A stretch of 64,000 nucleotides of DNA from JABDMH01 sp964428345 (lineage in GTDB: Bacteria > Bacteroidota > Bacteroidia > Chitinophagales > Saprospiraceae). Positions 51,736-60,042 of this stretch are shown here, piece by piece (position 1 is the stretch's first letter; each line of letters opens with the position of its first letter). The position numbers were made by a program, and so were the translations under genes. The DNA lies in the NCBI GenBank assembly GCA_964428345.1, contig CAYRYD010000009.1, positions 62,001-126,000 on the forward strand, written 5' to 3'. Under the pieces are notes generated by a model, which was not told the origin of the DNA, searched no databases, and was given only the letters and a program-made list of their open reading frames with translations.

Positions 51736-53082
51736 TTATTCTCCCCGAAGTATTTTTTCTTTTCTTAACTGAAATTCCTGCTGAGTTAGCTCTCCCCGTT
51801 CCAGTTGATCGCCTAACAATTCGATTTTCTCCAGTATTTCCGGATCAAACCGGTCGGTTGTCAGTAAATCTTTCTGAGGTTCCGGTAGTGCCTCTACCAG
51901 TTTATATCCATTGGCCCTGAAAGCCGGATATTCGGGTAGCGATCGCAGATAATAGAAATTGATATCCTTTTCGATCTTTTCAAAATCGCTGAAACCGTAT
52001 TTAACGGCCAGGGCAAGATGGATAAAGGCATTTTCAGTATCTTTTAAAACAGAAAAGCAGGCAGCCAGGTGATAGTGAGCTTCTGCATATTCCTCATCGA
52101 TGTCCAGCACCTGATCAAACCAGTCGATCGCCTGCTCAAACCGGCCCTTTTCATAAAGCCGCTTGCCGTTGTTGAAGGTGGTCTTCAGGGTGGAGGTTTT
52201 TGACGGCATCTTTTTATGGGAAGGCGCCGGAGCTTCCCGCGCATACGGAATGTCCTGGGCTGGTAGTCCCTGATTGTATTTACGGTTGAAGTCTTCCTTC
52301 GGCATCACAAAAAGCAATACGGCATCGATAAATGCGATGATCGCGATGATGGCGACGGCCGGGACGTCTCCCTGGGTTGTAATCATCATGGCGAAACCAA
52401 AGGCCAACAGATAAAGAACTCCTTTTGACCGTTGCCCCAGGTAAAACCGGTGGGCGCCAAATATACCCAGGATCAGGGCGAGCATTGCCGCTGTTTTCTG
52501 ATCTTTTCGTCCGGCAGCCCCTATTGGAAATGCTGTCTCGTATTCTGGAAGGGACATCAGCTCGGTTTTTTCGGGAAGAACCAGGTTTTTGGCATTGATG
52601 GCATAAAGGCCGATACCTGCGGCAATATTGTGCAGCTTGAAAGTGCCCAGCCGGATGGCGGTCAGCCAAGGGTGATTTTTAATGTCGTCAAAGACTTTTT
52701 CGGTAATATAGACGGCTCCAGGCAGACATATCCGTTCCACCCGCGATGCTACATTGACCCCATCGCCAAAAGCGCCGGTATTGTCGTAGGTGATGTCGCC
52801 GGTATGGATTCCGATCCGGAGCGGAACGTACGGGTCACGTCGCAGCTCCACCTGGATGGCCACGGCGCATTCGACGGCAGCTACCGAGCTCTGGAATATA
52901 CTTAGAGTACCGTCGCCGACATATTGCAGGATTTTCCCGTCAAAATCCCGGTGTTTGGCCTCCATAACCTGCCGCTGCCGGCTCAAAATCGTCTTGGCAT
53001 AGACTTCGTCTTCCTGCATCATCGCCGAAAAACCGGATATGTCGGTAAACATGATGGCCGCCAGCTGTCGTTTTGATGGCAT
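51736..53082 (-). CDS. Class III nucleotide cyclase fused to TM2 and TPR domains
   Basis: 448 residues. Class III adenylate/guanylate cyclase domain at about 1-175: metal-binding Asp14 (FTDISGF) and Asp57 (YVGDGT), transition-state Asn110 and Arg114 (GDGVNVASRVE). All visible catalytic residues are intact. A TM2-type pair of membrane helices follows (about 195-265; ALILGIFGAHRFYLGQRSKGVLYLL). Then come TPR repeats (about 300-360; GRFEQAIDWFDQVLDIDEEYAEAHYHLA) and a short SHOCT-like tail (LGDQLERGELTQQEFQLRKEKIL). It would make cAMP or cGMP at the membrane. It converges on the PRPP-synthetase-like gene. It is the obvious signal source for the Crp/Fnr-type sites in the window. Confidence 0.9.
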   Translation of the reverse strand: MPSKRQLAAIMFTDISGFSAMMQEDEVYAKTILSRQRQVMEAKHRDFDGKILQYVGDGTLSIFQSSVAAVECAVAIQVELRRDPYVPLRIGIHTGDITYDNTGAFGDGVNVASRVERICLPGAVYITEKVFDDIKNHPWLTAIRLGTFKLHNIAAGIGLYAINAKNLVLPEKTELMSLPEYETAFPIGAAGRKDQKTAAMLALILGIFGAHRFYLGQRSKGVLYLLAFGFAMMITTQGDVPAVAIIAIIAFIDAVLLFVMPKEDFNRKYNQGLPAQDIPYAREAPAPSHKKMPSKTSTLKTTFNNGKRLYEKGRFEQAIDWFDQVLDIDEEYAEAHYHLAACFSVLKDTENAFIHLALAVKYGFSDFEKIEKDINFYYLRSLPEYPAFRANGYKLVEALPEPQKDLLTTDRFDPEILEKIELLGDQLERGELTQQEFQLRKEKILRGE

Positions 53083-53286
53083 GATCTTATTTTCTCATAT
53101 TAAAAGTACCATTCCGGCTCTATCTAAACAAGCCGGCATCAAAGAGAATATCCATGTTTCTCCATTATGACCGGAAGGTTCATTTGAATATCGATATGAA
53201 CATAACCACCGACTTGGTCATTTCGTTTTATTAAATGATGTTGGCGCATTCGTTGAGCCAAATCGTACTGAAGATGCGTCGGCTGG

Positions 53287-54270
53287 TCATTTGGGTTGAA
53301 ATTCATAAAACTCATAAGTGATTTCCCAGGTCTGCGTTTCTCCGGGATTAATGTTAAGGGCGATAAAGGGTTCCGGACAGGCGGTACTGTGACAAGCCCA
53401 GTAAGCCAGTCTTTGCAGCGGCCGGTCGGCGGTGATCCGGACACCAGCTCCCGACCTTTGGTTTTCGATTCTGATGTCGTAGCCGGGAGATGACCCTTCC
53501 GTATTGGTGACTCCGGCCGTATAGACCGATTCGCCCTTTTGCAGGTTGCGCAAGAAGGTGAGCGTATTTTCCCGGGTTGTGATCATCTCACCAAATCCTC
53601 TTCCCTCAGCTTGAACCGGCCGGGCAAATTTCGTCACGATGCCGGGGCCGGTAGGTTCCTGATCGATCACAAAGAAATTATGATTGTATACCGTGGTCTC
53701 AATAGGTTTGGTACCGGTGTTTCTGAGCGAGTGTTGGAGAACCAATTTCGGCTGATCTTTCACCAGTCTTACGGTCTTTCGATATTGGTATGATATACCG
53801 TTACCGTCCACCAGCGTATGCTTGAATTTCATCCTGTCCTTTTTATGCCGTACTTTCCAGGAACCGGGGTTTACGATACGGTAGGTCGTTGCAAAACGGT
53901 ACGGATTGTCATCTGGTTTCTCGAGATAACCGACGCCGATCACCAGAAAGGATGCACCGGGTTTGGTCTGTTCAAATCCGATGGGAGCAAAAGCTTCTAC
54001 CGGTCCGGTAATGGCCTCATGCACCAGGGGGTCATGAGTTTCAAGCCAGGGATCGAAATATTCATGCCCCCGGTAGCGGAGGCTGCCAATCACCCCCGAC
54101 CAGTCAAAACGGGTGCTCCGGTAAAATCCCTTTTCTGCATCCGGCAGGTAAATTTTCACCTGAAGAGCCTGGTTAACAATTTCTTTAGATTGGTATTCGG
54201 ATTGAGCAGCTGCGCGAAAAACAATCAGCATTCCCAACACGGAAAGTAAGTAGTGATATTTCGATTGCAT
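53287..54270 (-). CDS. Secreted galactose-mutarotase-like protein
   Basis: 327 residues with a signal peptide ending near RAAAQ. The body matches a secreted family with the galactose mutarotase-like (supersandwich) fold: IYLPDAEKGFYRSTRFDWSGVIGSLRYRGHEYF, DPLVHEAITGPVEAF and KPIETTVYNHNFF. A role in binding or modifying sugars is likely, but catalytic residues for mutarotation cannot be confirmed. It is divergent from the DUF6807 gene, another carbohydrate-linked secreted protein, across 218 bases. Confidence 0.75.
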   Translation of the reverse strand: MQSKYHYLLSVLGMLIVFRAAAQSEYQSKEIVNQALQVKIYLPDAEKGFYRSTRFDWSGVIGSLRYRGHEYFDPWLETHDPLVHEAITGPVEAFAPIGFEQTKPGASFLVIGVGYLEKPDDNPYRFATTYRIVNPGSWKVRHKKDRMKFKHTLVDGNGISYQYRKTVRLVKDQPKLVLQHSLRNTGTKPIETTVYNHNFFVIDQEPTGPGIVTKFARPVQAEGRGFGEMITTRENTLTFLRNLQKGESVYTAGVTNTEGSSPGYDIRIENQRSGAGVRITADRPLQRLAYWACHSTACPEPFIALNINPGETQTWEITYEFYEFQPK

Positions 54271-54488
54271 AGGTGATTTTAAATTTGAAGCTGCTGATCC
54301 TGCAAGATAAAAAAGAAGCCTCTACAATCAAGAATGTTTGAGGGTCCGTCAAAACAAAACAATGATCAAAATGCCGTCCTTTTTCGACTTTGCACTGAAT
54401 TTATGAATATAAACTTTTAATGTAAATTGGGGCCGGAACGTTGCATACTATCAACGGTCCGGATCGTTAGATACCCGATAATTTTTCA

Positions 54489-55433
54489 ATGAGTATGAAG
54501 CGACGCCGATTCATCTGTATCCTCAGCTTACTTTTATTGGCTCTGTTACCATTCCAGGCTCGGGCTCAGCTGACAGCCGAATATACGGACGAAGGTGTGC
54601 TGATCCGGGAGCGTGATCATAAAGTCCTTTTCTATCAACAGAAAAACAAATCCCACCAGGGTAATTATCCCAGGGCCAACTACGTCCACCCGATCTACAG
54701 TCTTGGAGGGGAGGAACTGACCGAGGATTTTCCGGAAGACCATCTGCACCACCGCGGTGTTTTCTGGACCTGGCATCAGGTGATGATCGGCGATTCAGCC
54801 ATCGGAGATGCCTGGTCCTGTAAAGACTTTGAATGGACAGTGCAATCCGTCACGGATCATCCGGAGCATGGAGGTGCCCTGGCGCTGAAGACCCGGACCC
54901 TTTGGCAATCTCCGCGTTGGACCGCTACGACCGGCCGGCGTGTACCAATGTTGTCCGAACAAGCCACCATTACCATTCATCCGGGAAACCGGAATTACCG
55001 GGTGGTCGATTTTGAGATTACTCTGTTGGCGCTGGTACCCGGTCTGAAAATCGGGGGTTCTGATGACGAGAAGGGATATGGTGGATTTTCGGTTCGGGTT
55101 AAACTGCCGGATGATGTAAAGTTTACGTCTGCCTCAGGGGCTGTCGAGCCCGTCAATGAAGCGATCCATGCCGGTAACTGGATGAAGTTGTCTGGAGCCA
55201 TGGTTTCGGACCACCAGAAAACAGGTATACTCATAATATGCCATCCGGATAATCCCACCTATCCGGAACCCTGGATCCTCCGCCGGAAGAACAGTATGCA
55301 GAATCCGGTCTATCCCGGCCGTCATCCGGTCCCTGTTTCGGAAAAGAATCCAACTACCCTTCGTTACCGCCTGGTCATTATCGAAGGTGATTTGCCGCCG
55401 GAAGATCTTACAAGGTTGCAAGACCATTGGTGA
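54489..55433 (+). CDS. DUF6807 (PmoA-like) secreted protein
   Basis: 314 residues. The signal peptide follows RRRF and ends near QARAQ. Family motifs: LFYQQKNKSHQGNYPRANYVHPIYSLGGEELTEDFPEDHLHHRGVFW, GRRVPMLSEQATITIHP and the tail LRYRLVIIEGDLPPE. This is the family once called methane oxygenase PmoA (PF14100), now DUF6807. The old name is a misnomer; members sit in sugar-use loci of Bacteroidota and Planctomycetota. Conserved His residues (HLHHRG) may bind metal. Substrate unknown. Confidence 0.85.
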   Translation: MSMKRRRFICILSLLLLALLPFQARAQLTAEYTDEGVLIRERDHKVLFYQQKNKSHQGNYPRANYVHPIYSLGGEELTEDFPEDHLHHRGVFWTWHQVMIGDSAIGDAWSCKDFEWTVQSVTDHPEHGGALALKTRTLWQSPRWTATTGRRVPMLSEQATITIHPGNRNYRVVDFEITLLALVPGLKIGGSDDEKGYGGFSVRVKLPDDVKFTSASGAVEPVNEAIHAGNWMKLSGAMVSDHQKTGILIICHPDNPTYPEPWILRRKNSMQNPVYPGRHPVPVSEKNPTTLRYRLVIIEGDLPPEDLTRLQDHW

Positions 55434-55569
55434 TCACCGCCAGGACCAGGTTATTTTCAGTGTATCTGAATTTGGCTACTGAAGAACCGCGGACCGTATT
55501 TAAAATCTTGCTTTTGGGCGGTGGTCTGGTACCAAATAGGTAACTTTAAACGCATCAGATCGATCAGTT

Positions 55570-57078
55570 ATGAAAAATTTTATCCGCCTTCTGGTGACTG
55601 TGTTGGTTTTCATGATATGGACAACAGCCCAATCTCAGCAGTCACCAGCCCCCTGTACGAGTTGCGAAGAATTGCAAAAGGTAGAGCTTCCCGATGTGTT
55701 TAATCTACAGTCTGATACGGTCAATGAGGGTTCGGTCTATTGTAAGCTGACCGGTACCATTAGCCGGGAAATCAATTTTGAATTGCTCCTCCCTCACCAG
55801 TGGAATGAACGGTTTGTCATGGGTGGGGGTGGAGGATTTGTCGGCAGCATCCAGAATGTCGCCCGGGGTAAGGTACACGAAGGCTATGCCACCGTAGGTA
55901 CCGATACCGGCCACAAAGGTCCGGGTATAAAAGCTGATTGGGCATATAATAATATGGAGCGCCAGCTCAATTATGGTTACCTGGCCGTGCATCGCACCGC
56001 TGAAGTCGCCAAAACCCTGATTCGCCTTTACTATTGTAAAGATCCGGAGTACAGTTATTTCATTGGTTGTTCCCGGGGAGGGGGGCAGGCCATGCACGAA
56101 GCGCAGCGCTATCCCGATGATTTTGACGGGATTGTCGCGGCCGCTCCGGTGATCAGCTTCACGGCAACAGGAGCGGAATTCATTCAAAACATTCAGGCCC
56201 TGTATCCGGATCCGCAGCAGTTGAATAAAGCAGTGATTTCTGATGATCATCTTGCACTCCTGCAGGAGGCGGTCCTCGATCAATGTGACAGGCTGGACGG
56301 TGTCTCTGACCGGATCATCAATGATCCACGCGACTGCCGTTTTGATTATACCAGATTGCCCCGATGTACATCGGAAACCGATAGCAGTCCCTGCTTTTCC
56401 CCGGAACAGATTCGGGCCATTCAAACGATCTATGCGGGAGCCTCTGATGGCAGACTCCAGATCTACCCGGGATTTCCGGTAGGATGTGAGAATGAACCCG
56501 GTGCCTGGAAAAACTGGATTGTTGGGCCGGAACCAGGAATCCAGCAATACGGATTTCCATCCCTGCATTTTGCCTTTGGGACCGAATTGTTCAAATACCT
56601 CATCTTGAACGACCCGGACTGGAACTATGCTGATTACGATTTTACCAACTTTGAGCGAGATACCCGTTATGCTGCCGCATATCTGGATGCCACTTCGTTG
56701 GATTATACCGGTTTTCGGGACAGGGGAGGGAAGATCATCTTCACCCATGGTTGGAATGATCCGGCATTGTCGGCCTTCACGACCATCCAGCATTATGAAT
56801 CGGTCCGGAGAAAGCTTGGTAAGCTGGACGATTTTATGCGGTTGTTCCTGCTACCCGGTGTACTGCATTGCGGAGGGGGACCCGGCCCCGGGCATGCCGA
56901 TTGGCTGGAAATCGTCCGTGATTGGGTCGAAAATGGCAATGCTCCCCATAAGGTGGTGGTTACCAAATCGAAAGATGGAGAGGTCATCATGTCCCGGCCG
57001 GTTTTTCCGTACCCGTCAACCACCCGGTACCTTGGCGGTGATCCGGATCAGGAGAGCAGTTTTGAGGAAAGTAAATAG
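55570..57078 (+). CDS. Secreted tannase/feruloyl esterase family protein
   Basis: 502 residues. The signal peptide ends near TAQSQ. The alpha/beta-hydrolase of the tannase family has nucleophile Ser168 preceded by Cys167 in GCSRGGGQA, Asp397 in HGWNDPALS and His433 followed by Cys434 in GVLHCGGG. The CS-D-HC arrangement, with the two cysteines forming a disulfide beside the triad, is the hallmark of this family. A calcium site is suggested by DQCDRLDGVSDRII. It hydrolyses esters of phenolic acids; gallate or ferulate esters are candidates. The gene follows the DUF6807 gene by 136 bases. Confidence 0.9.
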   Translation: MKNFIRLLVTVLVFMIWTTAQSQQSPAPCTSCEELQKVELPDVFNLQSDTVNEGSVYCKLTGTISREINFELLLPHQWNERFVMGGGGGFVGSIQNVARGKVHEGYATVGTDTGHKGPGIKADWAYNNMERQLNYGYLAVHRTAEVAKTLIRLYYCKDPEYSYFIGCSRGGGQAMHEAQRYPDDFDGIVAAAPVISFTATGAEFIQNIQALYPDPQQLNKAVISDDHLALLQEAVLDQCDRLDGVSDRIINDPRDCRFDYTRLPRCTSETDSSPCFSPEQIRAIQTIYAGASDGRLQIYPGFPVGCENEPGAWKNWIVGPEPGIQQYGFPSLHFAFGTELFKYLILNDPDWNYADYDFTNFERDTRYAAAYLDATSLDYTGFRDRGGKIIFTHGWNDPALSAFTTIQHYESVRRKLGKLDDFMRLFLLPGVLHCGGGPGPGHADWLEIVRDWVENGNAPHKVVVTKSKDGEVIMSRPVFPYPSTTRYLGGDPDQESSFEESK

Positions 57079-57160
57079 TAGTCTAGCAGCCAATCTGCCT
57101 GCCTGGAGAGATTTGCCGTGTCCACCTGACGGCTTTTAGAATTAATTACCTTGTGATGGA

Positions 57161-58033
57161 ATGAAATCGAACCAGCAAAAGGCCATTAACACCATTTACC
57201 TCAGCATCGGTGGAAATTTTCTGCTGGCGCTCGGTAAGGGGGTTACCGGGTTTTTTGGTAATTCCTATGCCCTGATTGCCGACGCGATTGAATCGACGAC
57301 CGATGTCTTTTCTTCCATCCTGGTACTGATTGGCTTGAAATACGCGGCTCGTCCGCCTGATGCCAATCATCCTTATGGACATGGAAAAGCGGAACCGTTG
57401 ATTACCTTTGCCGTAGTCGGGTTTCTGGTGATCTCGGCAACTGTGATTGCATACGACAGCATCCGGAACATCTCGACACCGCACCCGGGTCCGGAAAAAT
57501 ATACCCTGGTGGTCCTGGTCGCAATCGTGATCATCAAAGAACTTTTTTACCGCTATGTTGCCCGCCGGGGAGAACAAACCGGGAGTACCTCATTAAAGGC
57601 CGATGCCTGGCACCACCGCAGCGATGCGATCACCTCACTGTTGGCATTTGTTGGCATTTCGATTGCCGTCGCCATGGGTGAAGGTTTTGAATCGGCGGAT
57701 GACTGGGCGGCATTACTCGCTTCCGGATTTATTATCTACAATGCCTACCTGATATTCCGGCCGGCTCTGAGTGAAATTATGGATGAACATCTTTATGACG
57801 ATCTGGTCGGGGAGATCCGGACATTGGCAAAACAGGTCGAAGGTGTCGTGGATACCGAGAAATGTCTGGTGCGAAAAGCCGGTATCTCCTTCCACATCGA
57901 TCTTCATCTGGTGGTCAAAGGTGATCTGTCGGTGCGCCAGGGGCACGCTATTGCTCACGACCTGAAAAATCTGATCCAGAAGGAAATACCGGATGTTTCC
58001 AATGTGCTGATTCACGTCGAACCGGATGAATGA
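57161..58033 (+). CDS. Cation diffusion facilitator (CDF) metal exporter
   Basis: 290 residues with six membrane helices in the first 210 residues and a C-terminal cytoplasmic domain. Metal site A is built from DAIESTTD in helix 2 (Asp41, Asp48) and HHRSD in helix 5. The C-terminal domain (about 210-290) has the usual dimer fold (GISFHIDLHLVVKGDLSV). It is closest in form to FieF/MamM-type exporters of Fe, Zn or Mn. The metal cannot be decided. It converges on the methyltransferase gene with 42 bases between stops. Confidence 0.9.
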   Translation: MKSNQQKAINTIYLSIGGNFLLALGKGVTGFFGNSYALIADAIESTTDVFSSILVLIGLKYAARPPDANHPYGHGKAEPLITFAVVGFLVISATVIAYDSIRNISTPHPGPEKYTLVVLVAIVIIKELFYRYVARRGEQTGSTSLKADAWHHRSDAITSLLAFVGISIAVAMGEGFESADDWAALLASGFIIYNAYLIFRPALSEIMDEHLYDDLVGEIRTLAKQVEGVVDTEKCLVRKAGISFHIDLHLVVKGDLSVRQGHAIAHDLKNLIQKEIPDVSNVLIHVEPDE

Positions 58034-58075
58034 AATACCAATGTTTTTCGATCCGTTATTTAGTGTTAAAGACTT

Positions 58076-58831
58076 TCAGCTTGTTTTTCGTGCCAGAAGG
58101 ATCAATCTTGGTGAATTATTCACTGAATATTCACCCAGGTCATAATCTCCATAGATTTCCTCAATTTTTAATTGATGTCGCGAAACCATTCTTTCAAAAT
58201 CCCCGACACTGAATTTCGATACTTTTTCCACAAAGACCTCCGGCAATGAATGCTTGTAGTCAACGGTTATTTTTTTATAGAAATGTCTTGCGTCGGTCCA
58301 GCGTTCGATCCGGTATTGAATTCCGTCAATTTCCCGGTTTTCGAAAGAAATTAAATTTTTCTCCGAATATAGACTGTTGATATAATCCATAACCAACAGA
58401 CCATTGGATTTCAATGCTTTCGATATGTTACCGATAATGGTGTCGTTTTCCATTTCATTTTCGAAATAACCAAAACTGGTAAAGAAATTGAAAATGTAAT
58501 GAAAGCAGTTTTCTCCAAAAGGCAATCTCATGTCCTGGATATTAAATTGGAGATTGGTTCTCTGGTATTTTCTGGCCTGTCTGATACTGGCTGGTGAAAG
58601 ATCCAGGCCGGTTACCCGGAATCCTCTGGAGGCCAACTGCCGGCTATGCCGTCCGGTTCCACAGCCAAGATCGAGCATCCTGCTGCCCGGTGTGGGTTTC
58701 AATGCGGTGATCAGCCTGTCTACAAATCGGGAGGCTTCTTCTTCATCGCGTCCCGAATACAGTTTGTGGTAAAAGGATGAATTAAACCAATACCGATACC
58801 AGTCTTTGCTGGTTGCAGCTGTTTTTTCCAT
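58076..58831 (-). CDS. Class I SAM-dependent methyltransferase
   Basis: 251 residues. The SAM-binding motif I is MLDLGCGTGRHSRQLASRGF, motif II GLDLSPASI, and NIQDMRLPFGENCFHYIFNFFTSFGYF follows. The N-terminal SKDWYRYWFNSSFYHKLYSGRDEEEA is seen in a Bacteroidota-wide methyltransferase subfamily. The substrate is unknown. It lies 24 bases after the DoxX-like gene on the same strand and may be cotranscribed with the DoxX and Crp/Fnr genes. Confidence 0.87.
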   Translation of the reverse strand: MEKTAATSKDWYRYWFNSSFYHKLYSGRDEEEASRFVDRLITALKPTPGSRMLDLGCGTGRHSRQLASRGFRVTGLDLSPASIRQARKYQRTNLQFNIQDMRLPFGENCFHYIFNFFTSFGYFENEMENDTIIGNISKALKSNGLLVMDYINSLYSEKNLISFENREIDGIQYRIERWTDARHFYKKITVDYKHSLPEVFVEKVSKFSVGDFERMVSRHQLKIEEIYGDYDLGEYSVNNSPRLILLARKTS

Positions 58832-58855
58832 AGGGCGAATTTTTTATTGGTTCAA

Positions 58856-59278
58856 TTAATGGGATTCGGCCATTGGTGAGGGCATGGATTTCCTTAACGG
58901 ATGCCGGACGATTTTTTCCTGATCAAACTGAAAAAAACAAGACGGATCACGCAGGTAAGCAGCTAGCCAGATAAGGCTTAGAATCATCGCTGGCTGATAA
59001 AAGATCATCCCCTGGGTTAATTCCACGGCCATCGCTCCACCATAGTAACCGGTTAGTAGTAACAGGCCGATTCTATGGGAAGGATGCCAGTGAAAGAGTA
59101 TCAGAAATATGCATTCTGCGGGACCTAAAAATTTCATGTAGGGTAATAGATTCATTTTTTCAAATAAATCTGCTACCGGAGCAGCTCCCGTCAGTTTCAT
59201 GATGGCACCGGAAACGATGATTAAAGTGATCAGTGCAGAAGGCACTCCCTTCAGAATAATTTTTGTTTTACTTTTCAT
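58856..59278 (-). CDS. DoxX-like membrane protein
   Basis: 140 residues with four membrane helices (about 10-30, 45-62, 70-90 and 94-110). The N-terminal SGAIMKLTGAAPVADLFEKMNLLPYM and central GPAECIFLILFHWHPSHRIGLLLLTGYYGGAMA are in line with DoxX/DoxD-like family members. A Crp/Fnr regulator gene lies just upstream on the same strand. Such pairs recur in Bacteroidota, so control of DoxX by that regulator is plausible. Confidence 0.82.
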   Translation of the reverse strand: MKSKTKIILKGVPSALITLIIVSGAIMKLTGAAPVADLFEKMNLLPYMKFLGPAECIFLILFHWHPSHRIGLLLLTGYYGGAMAVELTQGMIFYQPAMILSLIWLAAYLRDPSCFFQFDQEKIVRHPLRKSMPSPMAESH

Positions 59279-59352
59279 GACTTTTTTGAAAGCAAAACTA
59301 CCGGCAGCAGAGGGACCCGGTCATTGACCTAAATCAAGAAAAGAAAACCCGG

Positions 59353-59937
59353 TTAATTTTTTTTTCGCAGAGCTTTGCTGCGAACCCGGCTGAGGGTTTC
59401 CGGGGTGATACCCAGATAGGAGGCCAGCATATATTGGGGGACTCGCTGCGACAAGGAAGGGTATGTTTTCAGAAAATCCTGATAACGTTCTTCAGCAGAT
59501 GCTGATAGCGACTGCACAATTCTGATCTCCTTGGCAGCACTGCGTTTTTGGATACCCGATTGGAACGAGTCTTTGTAAGCCGGCACACGTTCCAGCATGG
59601 TTAAATGTCCGTTGCGGTCCAGGAGCAGTACTTCCGAATCTTCAATGGCATCTATGAAGAGGGAAGATGGGCCCGGTGCACCGGCCCCACCCTTATCGCT
59701 GATCCACCACTCTTCCGGAGCAAATTGAACGATGTGCTCTTTGCCTTTCGGATCGATCACGTAGCTGCGTAAAAGTCCTTTGCAGACGAAAGCACCATAC
59801 CGTGGTATGTCTCCGCCTTTTTGCAAAAAGTCGCCTTTTCGCATCTGCCTGGGCCTGAAAATCGACCGGATCAGATCGACATCATCTGATGAAAGTGGAA
59901 ATTGTCGGCTAAAGTAGGTCTCCAGAATCTCGTGCAT
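59353..59937 (-). CDS. Crp/Fnr family transcriptional regulator
   Basis: 194 residues. The N-terminal cyclic nucleotide-binding fold (about 15-120) has KGDFLQKGGDIPRYGAFVCKGLLRSYVIDPKGKEHIVQFAPEEWW. The C-terminal part has a helix-turn-helix (QRVPQYMLASYLGITPETLSRVRSKAL). The typical cAMP-binding FGE...RSAA signature is not conserved, so the ligand is unclear. No Fe-S cysteine cluster like that of FNR is seen. It stands 74 bases before the DoxX gene. It could act at the palindromes at 32256, 34767 and 38812, but another paralogue elsewhere is equally possible. Confidence 0.88.
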   Translation of the reverse strand: MHEILETYFSRQFPLSSDDVDLIRSIFRPRQMRKGDFLQKGGDIPRYGAFVCKGLLRSYVIDPKGKEHIVQFAPEEWWISDKGGAGAPGPSSLFIDAIEDSEVLLLDRNGHLTMLERVPAYKDSFQSGIQKRSAAKEIRIVQSLSASAEERYQDFLKTYPSLSQRVPQYMLASYLGITPETLSRVRSKALRKKN

Positions 59938-60042
59938 GGTTATCTACAGGGCATTACCGGGATATAAATTTCGGGTTTTCCCGAAAAAAGACTCCCAGTT
60001 TTTCATAAGGAAAAACAGAAAGCTTTTTGGAAGTCTCTTTTA

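Noticed and set aside
55541..55548. TAACTTTA as a promoter box for the tannase gene
   Set aside because: Last base differs from TAnnTTTG and the nearest TTTG is 24 bases upstream, too far for a confident call.
55705..56793. Minus-strand open frame of 362 codons
   Set aside because: Lies wholly inside the tannase gene, which has a complete catalytic triad and signal peptide; the antisense product shows no domain.
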